From NCBI GenBank assembly GCA_028277515.1, contig JANQGC010000356.1:24371-88370 (forward strand): DNA of 64,000 bases, in the 5' to 3' direction. A program made the position numbers and the translations under genes. The stretch comes from Anaerolineae bacterium (lineage in GTDB: Bacteria; Chloroflexota; Anaerolineae; Promineifilales; Promineifilaceae). Positions 36,158 to 43,416 of the stretch are shown here, one piece after another (positions within the stretch are counted from its first letter, which is position 1; each line of letters begins with the position of its first letter). The notes under the pieces are model-generated. The model was not told where the DNA came from. It worked only from the letters and a program-made list of their open reading frames with translations, and did not search any database.

Positions 36158-37315
36158 GTGCGGATATGGCGTATTGGAGATTGTACTAAATTGAAAGGGG
36201 AACATTCAGAACAAAATTACAAAAACATGCTAAGTGCATTACAAAATCTGGGGAACCCCAAAATTTTAGGAGGTTCCAATCTTACCTCAAGCTGTTTGGT
36301 AAAACGTTACGTAAGAGGTAATCCTCAAATCTCATCCGCGGAAGCTTTACGAGCGGTTTTAACAGAATTATTAACCTTGATGGAAGTGGGTTCAAAGGCT
36401 CATTTGGAGTTAATTTATTCTAGATTTTGGGAAGGAAAAACACTTAGAGAGATTAGGGAAAGCAAGGTAATTAATCCACTTGATTTGTCCATGAGAACGA
36501 TTCAAGACAATCAAAAAACTGGTATCGAAACACTTACAGAATGGTTTCAGGAAAGGGAGAAAGCATGTAAGGATGCTAAATTTGAAGAAGCCGGTGTTGT
36601 TTCCAGTAGCACTGAATCTCAAGATGCTAGAATATTGTCAATGGAAATCCTAGAAAGTTGTATATCGGCTTTTGAAACATCAAAAGCCAAATATTTTGTT
36701 GAAGACTTTAGCAGCTATCAGATCGGCCAATCCCCAGGCGGATGGCGAGAATATGGGAAATCTGCCGGCACAAAGCCAGGGGTCAAAATAGTTGAAGATC
36801 TTCTGGAGAATCAACAGGTGCTCGAATTCCCTTCCCTGTCGATGGAAGCAACGAATAAAGATATGGTCAGGAACAACCCTGTTTTTAAACCTCCTTTTCA
36901 AATCACCCTTAAACTCAAGTTTCTCAATGAACCCTCAGACCGCGCCGGCCTGCTCATTGCCTGGAAAAACAGAAGCACTCTCATTCGGGTACAGGCCAAC
37001 CTATATTGGAACCATCTTTTCTTTCAGGAAAATGTAAGCGGCGAGCAGCACAATCCAATAAAAGTACCCATTGAGGATGTCATCGAAGTTGGAGCCGATT
37101 ATTGGTTAAGGGTAATAGGCATTTCCCAGGAACCAAATTTAGGCCTTGTGTCCGTTCTGTGGTCATCCGATGGCGCAGCTTATGACCCTATTCTGACAAC
37201 GAAATGTATGTCGGATCTAACGGGGAAAATTGGTGTCTGTACGACAGGACCCAACCTTCCCCATGTTCAATTTTCTCATATAGAAGGTGCATTTGAAGAT
37301 CTGGAAAAGTCATAA
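36158..37315 (+). CDS. Sigma-region-4-like domain fused to a concanavalin-like lectin domain
   Basis: 385 residues from GTG 36158, which has only a weak ribosome-binding site; a later Met near residue 29 is an alternative. Residues about 85-135 (LIYSRFWEGKTLREIRE followed by STIQDNQKTGIETLTEWF-type text) look like a sigma-factor region 4 HTH. Residues about 185-385 are a jelly-roll/concanavalin-like domain (EDFSSYQIGQSPGGWREYG ... ADYWLRVIGI). A cytoplasmic DNA-binding part with a sugar-binding fold is unusual. Function unknown. Confidence 0.65.
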   Translation: MRIWRIGDCTKLKGEHSEQNYKNMLSALQNLGNPKILGGSNLTSSCLVKRYVRGNPQISSAEALRAVLTELLTLMEVGSKAHLELIYSRFWEGKTLREIRESKVINPLDLSMRTIQDNQKTGIETLTEWFQEREKACKDAKFEEAGVVSSSTESQDARILSMEILESCISAFETSKAKYFVEDFSSYQIGQSPGGWREYGKSAGTKPGVKIVEDLLENQQVLEFPSLSMEATNKDMVRNNPVFKPPFQITLKLKFLNEPSDRAGLLIAWKNRSTLIRVQANLYWNHLFFQENVSGEQHNPIKVPIEDVIEVGADYWLRVIGISQEPNLGLVSVLWSSDGAAYDPILTTKCMSDLTGKIGVCTTGPNLPHVQFSHIEGAFEDLEKS

Positions 37316-37330
37316 GAGCAGCTGAACCGA

Positions 37331-37347
37331 GGGGAGCCTGCGCTGCT
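37331..37347 (+). repeat. Left arm of a 15/17 inverted repeat flanking a small gene
   Basis: GGGGAGCCTGCGCTGCT. Its inverted partner is at 37715-37731 (15 of 17 positions). Together they flank the 108-residue gene on a 401-bp segment, the layout of a small mobile cassette. Confidence 0.5.
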
Positions 37348-37365
37348 TGTTCCTTAATTACAAAC

Positions 37366-37692
37366 CTAATCGCATCGTTTACCTCCAAGTTGTATCTCTG
37401 ACAATCCTTTGGGATGGCGTGGCTTCGCCCGAGCGTAAGCCCTTTGCCACTGATATTCGATGATCTTGTCTGGCAAGTCCAAGTGGCTCGATGCCTGCTT
37501 TATCCGTCTTAATGCCTCGTCTCTGGCAACATAACCGGCCTTAGAAATCCCAGCCAGGCGGAACAGACTTTGCCAGTATGGATTATTGGGCTTTTGCACA
37601 TTAATACCTTCCCCTAGCTGTTCAATTCTTTGCAGTTCACGTTCAATAGCGGTCTCCGACCAACGCTTCTTCCTTTCTTCAATATCCATCAT
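37366..37692 (-). CDS. Hypothetical protein (108 aa) between inverted repeats
   Basis: Starts at ATG 37692 with AAGGTG about 6 nt upstream. Basic, helical protein with WSETAIERELQRIEQLGEG and YWQSLFRLAGISKAGYVARDE; no family recognised. The whole gene lies between the inverted arms at 37331 and 37731. Confidence 0.55.
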   Translation of the reverse strand: MMDIEERKKRWSETAIERELQRIEQLGEGINVQKPNNPYWQSLFRLAGISKAGYVARDEALRRIKQASSHLDLPDKIIEYQWQRAYARAKPRHPKGLSEIQLGGKRCD

Positions 37693-37714
37693 TTCACCTT
37701 CAAATTTATTCTAA

Positions 37715-37731
37715 GGCACCGCAGGCTCCCC
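37715..37731 (-). repeat. Right arm of the inverted repeat
   Basis: On the minus strand GGGGAGCCTGCGGTGCC, matching the left arm at 37331-37347 in 15 of 17 positions. No obvious target-site duplication flanks the pair. Confidence 0.5.
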
Positions 37732-37958
37732 AGATCTCATCTCCATCGTTCTACATTAACAGTCACATATGGGATGGATAAAGTCAATTTCAGGTGAAAA
37801 AACAGGCTTCAAAACCTATTTTCCAGTTGCTATAATGCAAGCAACCCCGATGGGGGAGCCAAACCAACGTTCATAAATTGAAAAGTATCGTTTCGATGGC
37901 AAAGTCAGGCCTTGCCGGATCTATCGCCACGCCTAAATACAGAAGGAGCTTAATTCAG

Positions 37959-38333
37959 ATGACTGAAGAATTACAACAACCAATTGCACTCATTGCCATC
38001 ACGGTAGAGGAAGTGCAAGCATTTGCATTGCAGGAGATGATGCAGGATATCAGTGAAACCAAGGCGCAACAAGTCGTTAACCGGCTTAAAAGCACGCTCC
38101 AAAAGGAGGTCGCGTTTCGCGCCATGATCAAAAACAGTATCGAAGCCATTGATCTGGAAAGCCAATATGCTGACTGGTTTGAGCAGGTAGATGACGCCGT
38201 GTGGCGAATGGCCGGACTTAGTGCCCACGATTTACCGGATATCGATTACTATAACCTTTTCGTTGTAGACACATCCCCGGCGCTGGCAGCGAAAAAGGCT
38301 TTAACCAATGCCGGTTTTGAGCACTTTACCTGA
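37959..38333 (+). CDS. Hypothetical protein (124 aa)
   Basis: Start ATG 37959 is chosen for the AGAAGGAG site 10 nt upstream; an upstream ATG at 37896 is in frame but without such a site. Acidic, helical product with no recognised family. It is followed 11 bp later by the broken plasmid-type gene, likely in the same transcript. Confidence 0.55.
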   Translation: MTEELQQPIALIAITVEEVQAFALQEMMQDISETKAQQVVNRLKSTLQKEVAFRAMIKNSIEAIDLESQYADWFEQVDDAVWRMAGLSAHDLPDIDYYNLFVVDTSPALAAKKALTNAGFEHFT

Positions 38334-38344
38334 GGAGAAAGATA

Positions 38345-38629
38345 ATGGTACCAAAGAAATTGTTGTTTCCTCTAGGTCAGATTGTGGCAACACCAGGAGC
38401 GTTAACGGCATTAAATGAAGCAGAGTAGACTCCCTTAGAGTTTCTGGTGCGTCATCAAACAGGGGATTGGAGCGAGATGGTTGAAGAGGATCAGGAAGAA
38501 AATATGAGAGCGGTTCAAGTGGGTACGCGCGTATTCTCCTCGTACAAGATGAATAGCGGCGAAAAGATCTGGGTGATCACCGAGCATGATCGCAGTGTGA
38601 CAACCCTGCTTCTACCACACGAATATTGA
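38345..38629 (+). pseudogene. Plasmid-related small protein gene interrupted by an in-frame amber codon
   Basis: Frame of 94 residues from ATG 38345 (AGGAG at 38333-38338) to the stop at 38629, broken by TAG at codon 28 (38426-38428). The text matches a widespread plasmid/phage-associated small protein: LLFPLGQIVATPGALTALNEA before the stop, then TPLEFLVRHQTGDWSEM and KIWVITEHDRSVTTLLLP. Relatives usually have Gln or Ser at the break. TAG is used as an ordinary stop elsewhere here (for example at 7330), so recoding is unlikely. Confidence 0.7.
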
Positions 38630-38678
38630 TTGAAATTGAGGCTAAGATTGAGGGGTCAGCAAAATAACCGGCAACGGT

Positions 38679-39251
38679 TTATGATGTTGGCCCTTTTTCA
38701 GTTAAAGGGGCACTTTCTGCAAAACGTTCATCGAACCATGATCTGATAATCTGTACAAAATAGGGGTCTCGAACCAATACGGCTGTATAGGAATCCACAC
38801 CTGGAAAGGCTAACACAACTTCCTTATCAGAAAGACCCTGAAGCGACATCGCATTCTCTGTGCTTGCCGAAATTTCAGCGGTTTGTAACGGTATAAATAA
38901 AGATTGGAAGTCATTCAAAGCGGGGGAATGCTGGTTAATCAACATCTTGAATTTAACCCCTTTTCCCGCAGCGGAAAGAATCTGCTTACGAACATCCGGG
39001 GTGAAGTAGGTACAGCGAATACATTGCGCCCAGATAACATCACCCTCATCTGCGTGAGAATACATGGCCACCAAATAGGTCATCATTGCTTCACGCGATA
39101 GGAATAATCCTGCTCGTCGCCCCTCATCAATGATTTGTTCCACTTGCTGCCGGTGCTCAAGACGTTTGTAGTGGAGAGCGATAAGGGAAGTGATTAGCGC
39201 CGTTGCACCGAAGAAAATATTGATGATGTTTTCTGTGATAATGCTCCCCAT
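38679..39251 (-). CDS. Membrane-anchored protein, paralog of the gene at 41329 (possibly PLD-like fold)
   Basis: 190 residues. One N-terminal membrane helix (about 4-24), the conserved LHYKRLEHRQQVEQI segment, then a soluble domain with RRAGLFLSREAMMTYL, IWAQCIRCTYFTPDVRKQILSAAGKGV and a C-terminal VLVRDPYFVQIIRSWFDE. Very similar throughout to the protein at 41329-41892. The C-terminal text is reminiscent of phospholipase-D-like folds, but no HxK motif is seen. Role unknown. Confidence 0.7.
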   Translation of the reverse strand: MGSIITENIINIFFGATALITSLIALHYKRLEHRQQVEQIIDEGRRAGLFLSREAMMTYLVAMYSHADEGDVIWAQCIRCTYFTPDVRKQILSAAGKGVKFKMLINQHSPALNDFQSLFIPLQTAEISASTENAMSLQGLSDKEVVLAFPGVDSYTAVLVRDPYFVQIIRSWFDERFAESAPLTEKGPTS

Positions 39252-39346
39252 AAATGGCTAAAGTTTTTACACATTCACTTTAGCATATGTTGAAAGGTAT
39301 GTGGAACTTACGAATAATAAGACTTGGCTCTCTAAAAGATTCTGGA

Positions 39347-39571
39347 TCATTTTGCAGAAACCTTTAGTTGCCTCAATCGGCGATAGAAATTCTCCCGCGA
39401 TGCACAAAAAAGGATGACCACCTGGCGCTTATCTTCCCGAACCTGATACACAAGACGATAATGCGTTCGGTCATGAATGATGCGTAGCGAACGCAGTAAT
39501 TTATATTTTTCTTTCAATGGCTTACCCAGGTAAGGGTCGGTAACCGGCGATCTGAAAGGCACCTTATCCAA
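39347..39571 (-). CDS. RelE/ParE-like toxin, N-terminally truncated
   Basis: 74 codons from TTG 39571. The text GKPLKEKYKLLRSLRIIHDRTHYRLVYQV and VILFCASRENFYRRL is the core strand set of RelE/ParE toxins, but the first 25-30 residues of the family are missing, and a 31-bp palindrome lies at the break. No antitoxin gene is adjacent. Likely a remnant. Confidence 0.55.
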   Translation of the reverse strand: MDKVPFRSPVTDPYLGKPLKEKYKLLRSLRIIHDRTHYRLVYQVREDKRQVVILFCASRENFYRRLRQLKVSAK

Positions 39572-39574
39572 TTT

Positions 39575-39605
39575 GAGCCTTCAAGATATGGTATCCTGAA
39601 GGCTC
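39575..39605. repeat. 31-bp near-perfect palindrome
   Basis: Arms GAGCCTTCAAGATA (39575-39588) and TATCCTGAAGGCTC (39592-39605) match in 13 of 14 positions around a TGG loop. It abuts the truncated toxin ORF and may be an operator, terminator or insertion scar. Confidence 0.55.
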
Positions 39606-39627
39606 TTGGTAACCAGGTATTAACCAA

Positions 39628-40032
39628 TCATAGAATCTCAACGATTCCCTGTTTGGCCAGAGCTGTACCCATTAATTCATTTCCTTCTTCTTCGTACTCC
39701 AGCTCAAATTCGAGATTCGAATAATCTTTAGCCACCTTTACCAACCAGGCAAGCGGTGGAGACCAGGCACTAAAAAAGGTATACTCCAGATAGCCATCCG
39801 ATTCCTTCTCCAGGACTCCTTCTACATCCCATTTTGTGCCCCAATTGGATACACGCCAATCGTACCAATTTGGCTTGTCACTTGGGGACACCGTGCCTTC
39901 AAGTTCTTGGGGCATGGGGTGTAATTTGTCTAATGACAAATCATTGTTATTATCCGCTGCCGACTCTCTGAACGCCTTTATCCGCTTTGTCTCCCCTTTG
40001 ACGATTAATTTGTTATCACACCAGTTCGGCAT
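39628..40032 (-). CDS. Api92-like phage/plasmid protein
   Basis: 134 residues when started at ATG 40032 (MPNWCDNKLIVKG), the family's usual beginning; ATG 40041 is 9 nt upstream. Further landmarks are WYDWRVSNWGTKWD and FFSAWSPPLAWL. This is the ferredoxin-like Api92 fold found on phages and plasmids; its function is not known. A GGGGG-rich ribosome-binding region precedes the start. Confidence 0.8.
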   Translation of the reverse strand: MPNWCDNKLIVKGETKRIKAFRESAADNNNDLSLDKLHPMPQELEGTVSPSDKPNWYDWRVSNWGTKWDVEGVLEKESDGYLEYTFFSAWSPPLAWLVKVAKDYSNLEFELEYEEEGNELMGTALAKQGIVEIL

Positions 40033-40081
40033 CTCATTCACCCCCCTTCTGCGTCACCTCCCAAATTAATACTGTTTTTCC

Positions 40082-40198
40082 GGAAGCAACATGCTTCCTT
40101 AATAGCCTTCCTGCACAGTCCCTGAGAGGGAAGTCAAGGGCAAGCGCCGGCGCGTGCGTCAGCATCGCAGACCCTTGACGAGCGGAGGGGCCTGTGCA
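40082..40198. repeat. Cluster of nested inverted repeats
   Basis: A short hairpin GGAAGCA-ACA-TGCTTCC (40082-40098) is followed by nested arms: TGCACAG (40112-40118) with CTGTGCA (40192-40198), GTCAAGGG (40133-40140) with CCCTTGAC (40172-40179), and GCGCCGGCGC (40144-40153). TCCCT-GAG-AGGGA lies in between. Noncoding; candidate structured RNA or cruciform. Confidence 0.6.
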
Positions 40199-40291
40199 AT
40201 CCGTATCCGCTGTTTCCTCTTGTCCCCAAAGGGTGCAGAAATATTTCCTTGAAACCTTTCTTTTTTATTACCAACAAGAATCTCACATAAA

Positions 40292-40381
40292 GGTGCGATC
40301 ATTTTTTGTGTATAACTCGAGTGAGGGCTCTAGAGTGGAATATCTGTTCAGTCTAGCCCATATACCAATTTTGATCGCACC
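40292..40381. repeat. 90-bp element with inverted ends (MITE-like)
   Basis: Perfect 10-bp ends GGTGCGATCA (40292-40301) and TGATCGCACC (40372-40381), with further pairing of TATA and GGGCT/AGCCC inside. The layout is that of a short hairpin element. No clear target duplication is seen. The remaining sequence of 40199-40291 is without recognised feature. Confidence 0.5.
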
Positions 40382-40398
40382 CCTCAAATAATAAAATC

Positions 40399-40428
40399 TT
40401 GACAGGCTATATATTTGTCCAGTATGAT
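40399..40428 (+). promoter_or_regulatory. Promoter of the toxin-antitoxin operon
   Basis: TTGACA (40399-40404), 18-bp spacer, TATGAT (40423-40428). Overlapping repeated TAGCTA-type sequences (about 40428-40447) could be the autoregulatory operator. Confidence 0.7.
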
Positions 40429-40458
40429 AGCTATATCAGTAGCTAGTTATAAGGCGCT

Positions 40459-40821
40459 ATGGAAAACACACTAAAGGAACAAAAAATCATGCCCAAAAAA
40501 ATCTCAGTGAGCGAAGCCAAGAATAAGCTCAGTGCCATGCTGGATTGGACGGTCAAACAGCAAGATGAAGTCATTGTTGAAAGCCATGGCCAACCAAAAG
40601 CGGTGATTTTATCCTATGATGAATATGAAAAAATCCTGGCTTTACGACAACTGGCCAACCGCCAGGCAGCCCTGAATCGATTAGAGATTATCGCGGCGCG
40701 AATCCAAGAAAAGAATCTGGATCTGAATGAAGAGGCGGCCGAAAATTTGGCTGATGAGATTTCGCGTGAAACTATTCGGCGCATGGCAGAGGAAGGTCAA
40801 ATTACCTTCCAATCGTCATAA
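40459..40821 (+). CDS. Phd/YefM-family antitoxin
   Basis: 120 residues from ATG 40459; ATG 40489 (MPKKISVSEAKNKLSAML) is an alternative start with an AAAGGA site. The N-terminal DNA-binding fold of Phd antitoxins (SVSEAKNKLSAMLD, VIVESHGQPKAVILSYDEYE) precedes a helical C-terminal toxin-binding tail. It is paired with a PIN toxin 3 bp downstream and should repress its own promoter. Confidence 0.88.
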   Translation: MENTLKEQKIMPKKISVSEAKNKLSAMLDWTVKQQDEVIVESHGQPKAVILSYDEYEKILALRQLANRQAALNRLEIIAARIQEKNLDLNEEAAENLADEISRETIRRMAEEGQITFQSS

Positions 40822-40823
40822 CC

Positions 40824-41258
40824 ATGCGCGTCCTTATTGATACCAATGTGTTTATCAGCTATTTGCTCTCCCCCAGAATTAAAAAGGGGGTAGTGCAGGA
40901 AATTATGGCTGCATTCATGGCTGACAGGTTTACACTGCTATTGCCGGAGGCTTTGTTAGAGGAGACACTGGAAACAGTGCGACGCAAACCGCGATTGTCA
41001 GCTCGAATCCCACCCTACGAACTAAAGGAATTTATCGATATTCTGCAAGAATTTGGCGAAACCATCCCCAGAATTGAACAACCAATTCCGCAGGTAACGC
41101 GCGATCCCAAAGATGATTATCTCCTGGCCTATGCCCTGGTGGGTGATGCGGATTATCTGGTTTCCGGCGATGAAGATTTGCTGGTGCTCCAGGATGAGAT
41201 AAGCGAGGTTTCGATCCTATCCCCGCGACAGTTCGCAGAAATATTGAATGCAACTTAA
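40824..41258 (+). CDS. PIN-domain toxin (putative RNase)
   Basis: 144 residues. The PIN acidic residues are in IDTNVFISYLLS (Asp6), the Glu at LLEETLE and Asp in TRDPKDDYLLAYA and SGDEDLLVL. A Mg2+-dependent RNase toxin of the 'putative TA system PIN family' type, located 3 bp after the antitoxin. Confidence 0.9.
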   Translation: MRVLIDTNVFISYLLSPRIKKGVVQEIMAAFMADRFTLLLPEALLEETLETVRRKPRLSARIPPYELKEFIDILQEFGETIPRIEQPIPQVTRDPKDDYLLAYALVGDADYLVSGDEDLLVLQDEISEVSILSPRQFAEILNAT

Positions 41259-41328
41259 TGACTTTTGGAAATGCTTTCAACCAAATAATAATTTGATGGG
41301 AGGACACAAGCAAAGAACAGTGGCAAAG

Positions 41329-41892
41329 TTATCCTCTCGTTTCATTTGTCACGGGTGTCGTCAGCCGATTATCAAACCAATCTCTTATTATCTTTACGAA
41401 ATAAGGATCTCTGATAAGAACAGCCGTGTATGAAGTCACCCCAGGCAAGGCAATTACAACCTCGTGGTCGGACAATCCTTGAACGGATAGCGCGTTATCA
41501 TCTGCTTCAAGTACCTGGGCAGAAGCAATAGGGTCGAAGAGCTTGTGGAAATCTTCCACGGCCGGTGAATGGCAGTTAATTACCATTTGAAATCGTGCCC
41601 CTCTACCAGCCGCCTCCAGAATCTTTGCCCTGACAGCTTCTGTGAAATCGGTACAGCGCACACATTGTGCCCAAATGACATCTTCCGCATCGGCTTTATC
41701 ATACATCTCAAGCAGATAGGTAATCATGGCTGCGCGCGACAAAAATAATCCGGCGCGCCGCCCACCGTCAAGGATATGTTCAACCTGCTGCCTGTGTTCC
41801 AATCGTTTGTAATGTAAGGCAGCTAGCGAGGTGATCACGGTTGTGATCCCGAAAAAGATGGTGATGCTGTTTTCAGTCAGAAAGTTTCCCAT
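41329..41892 (-). CDS. Membrane-anchored protein, paralog of the gene at 38679
   Basis: 187 residues from ATG 41892, matching the start of the paralog; an in-frame start at 41922 adds 10 residues. N-terminal membrane helix and the LHYKRLEHRQQVEHI segment, then RRAGLFLSRAAMITYL and VLIRDPYFVKIIRDWFD. Overlaps the end of the CrtC-like gene by about 20 bp, hence co-transcribed. Unknown function. Confidence 0.7.
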   Translation of the reverse strand: MGNFLTENSITIFFGITTVITSLAALHYKRLEHRQQVEHILDGGRRAGLFLSRAAMITYLLEMYDKADAEDVIWAQCVRCTDFTEAVRAKILEAAGRGARFQMVINCHSPAVEDFHKLFDPIASAQVLEADDNALSVQGLSDHEVVIALPGVTSYTAVLIRDPYFVKIIRDWFDNRLTTPVTNETRG

Positions 41893-42835
41893 ACATGGCC
41901 GGACGAATCCGTATGTATTCACTTATACCATGCAGCGGAGAGCCGGCACAACCGGCATCCGACCCGGAGCCAAGATACAAGGAAGCCTGCGCAGACCAGC
42001 GCAGATAGCCGGCAAGCTTTCCATCATGAACTTCGCCCAACCGTTTGCGCATGATGCATGCAGGAGAAATATCAAAAGTGACCTGACATTGTTTATGGAA
42101 GAAGGATACACTGGCTTGACCTGCGTATAATTCCGGATGCCTGGCTTGAAAGAGCGTATCCAGGTGGGTTGTGGTAAGGGCTGTGCCCTCATAGCGACCC
42201 TCGGTTGTAAGAAGAGCCACACGTTCAATTAACCGGCCTTTCTGAGTCAAGATGTGGAAGAAGACCATTGCCATTTCTTCATCGCTGAAATGACCCCAAA
42301 CCCAATCCGATACAAACTCTTGAATCAGGATATCTCCCCACTGATGATCTTGATAAGCCATGCCCTGCAAACGGTGCACCACCCCATCCAGCTCCAGGAT
42401 GCCTCTAAAGGAGGCGTGGGGCACCTGAACCAGCCAATGACTGCTGCGGCCGGTGCCGGTTTCCTGGTATAGAATACCCTCGGACAAAATTAACGGCGGT
42501 GATAATTTGGCGATCTCTCCCCTGAAGTGACATCGACCTGGAAAGGAGATGTTGAAACAAATGGTCTCTGCATTTTCCCGGAATATCCCGTCAATTGCTC
42601 CAAGATATGGATTCCCGCGTTCTATAATTGGATAGGATAAATCATGCCGAAAATATTGCGGATCTTTATTTGGAAAGCAGACGGATAGGGAGATGTAAGG
42701 TTTCTGTTGCAGCCCGAAAATATCGGTCTCATGAAGCACCATATTGAGGGCGATACCATTGTCGGTAACGAAATGGAAATACCACCACTCAAAATAGGGC
42801 AGTGGCCGGTGTGAACCGTTGATTGTGTCTCTCAT
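41873..42835 (-). CDS. CrtC/AttH-like lipocalin-fold protein
   Basis: 320 residues from ATG 42835 (GTG 42850 is also in frame). Landmarks are FEWWYFHFVTDNG near the start and AYQDHQWGD in the middle, which are the signature regions of the carotenoid 1,2-hydratase (CrtC)/AttH domain. No carotenoid genes are nearby, so an enzyme role is uncertain. It overlaps the downstream membrane-anchored paralog. Confidence 0.8.
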   Translation of the reverse strand: MRDTINGSHRPLPYFEWWYFHFVTDNGIALNMVLHETDIFGLQQKPYISLSVCFPNKDPQYFRHDLSYPIIERGNPYLGAIDGIFRENAETICFNISFPGRCHFRGEIAKLSPPLILSEGILYQETGTGRSSHWLVQVPHASFRGILELDGVVHRLQGMAYQDHQWGDILIQEFVSDWVWGHFSDEEMAMVFFHILTQKGRLIERVALLTTEGRYEGTALTTTHLDTLFQARHPELYAGQASVSFFHKQCQVTFDISPACIMRKRLGEVHDGKLAGYLRWSAQASLYLGSGSDAGCAGSPLHGISEYIRIRPAMYGKLSD

Positions 42836-42928
42836 CCTGAACCTGAACACTCTCCAATAACATAGTTATTCAAGCCACATCCTCCGGATTGTCCGGAGAG
42901 GGAACTAAACAGCCCCGTCCCGAGAAAC

Positions 42929-42958
42929 AAAAAAACCGCCTCCCGATTCGAGAGACGG
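42929..42958 (-). terminator. Rho-independent terminator for leftward transcription
   Basis: On the minus strand CCGTCTC, loop, GGAGGCGG followed by T7. It would end RNA arriving from the 43-45 kb genes before the CrtC-like gene. Confidence 0.7.
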
Positions 42959-43416
42959 CCGTTGCTGTCGAAACCCATTGCCCTCTGGCCTACCCTCAAA
43001 AAGGGGGCGTTGGTACAATGGAGCGCAGCCCGCGACCTGTCTTGGCAGGTTTCGGGTTAGACGTCGGTCAAGTGTTTGCGCGCTTGGCCGTCGTCGCGTT
43101 TAGGGCTATTTAGTTCTAATCCATTATAAACGGTTAGTTCGGCTGTGCCACTCTTTTGTAAGATATGAGTTGATTTCCGGGGCGGGAGCCGGAGCAGATG
43201 GAGCAAAGGGATGGCTGACGGAGAGAGCAATGTCCTCAGCCCTGTCGCGAAGCTAGTCGAAGACCTGAGACGAGCGCAGCGATTAGCAGGGCGAATAGAG
43301 GACTTTGCGAATGTAGTCTAGACGTCGCACGCGGAAGTTGTGCAGGCAGGGTGGGATAATGGATGGTATTTCGAGTATATTCTGCATTAATTTTCAAAAA
43401 AAGGTTGTGGATAATT
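42959..43416. other. Noncoding stretch with several hairpins
   Basis: Stem ACCTG...CAGGT inside CCCG...CGGG (43029-43056) and nested GTCCTC/GAGGAC and GCCCTG/CAGGGC (43232-43303). A TGTGGATAA (DnaA-box-like) is at 43407-43415. No convincing ORF; a structured RNA or element ends are possible. Confidence 0.5.

Noticed and set aside
37188..37388. 66-codon minus-strand frame
   Set aside because: It overlaps the 3' end of the sigma/lectin-like gene and the inverted-repeat arm and lacks support.
38426..38428. Amber codon read as an amino acid
   Set aside because: TAG ends several intact genes in this window, so general reassignment is unlikely.
38447..38629. Independent 60-codon gene
   Set aside because: It is the downstream part of the same plasmid-type gene after the amber codon, in the same frame.
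40194..40391. 65-codon plus-strand frame
   Set aside because: It runs through the nested palindromes and the MITE-like element and shows no protein features.
42889..43113. 74-codon plus-strand frame
   Set aside because: Covers a terminator and hairpins; composition is not protein-like.
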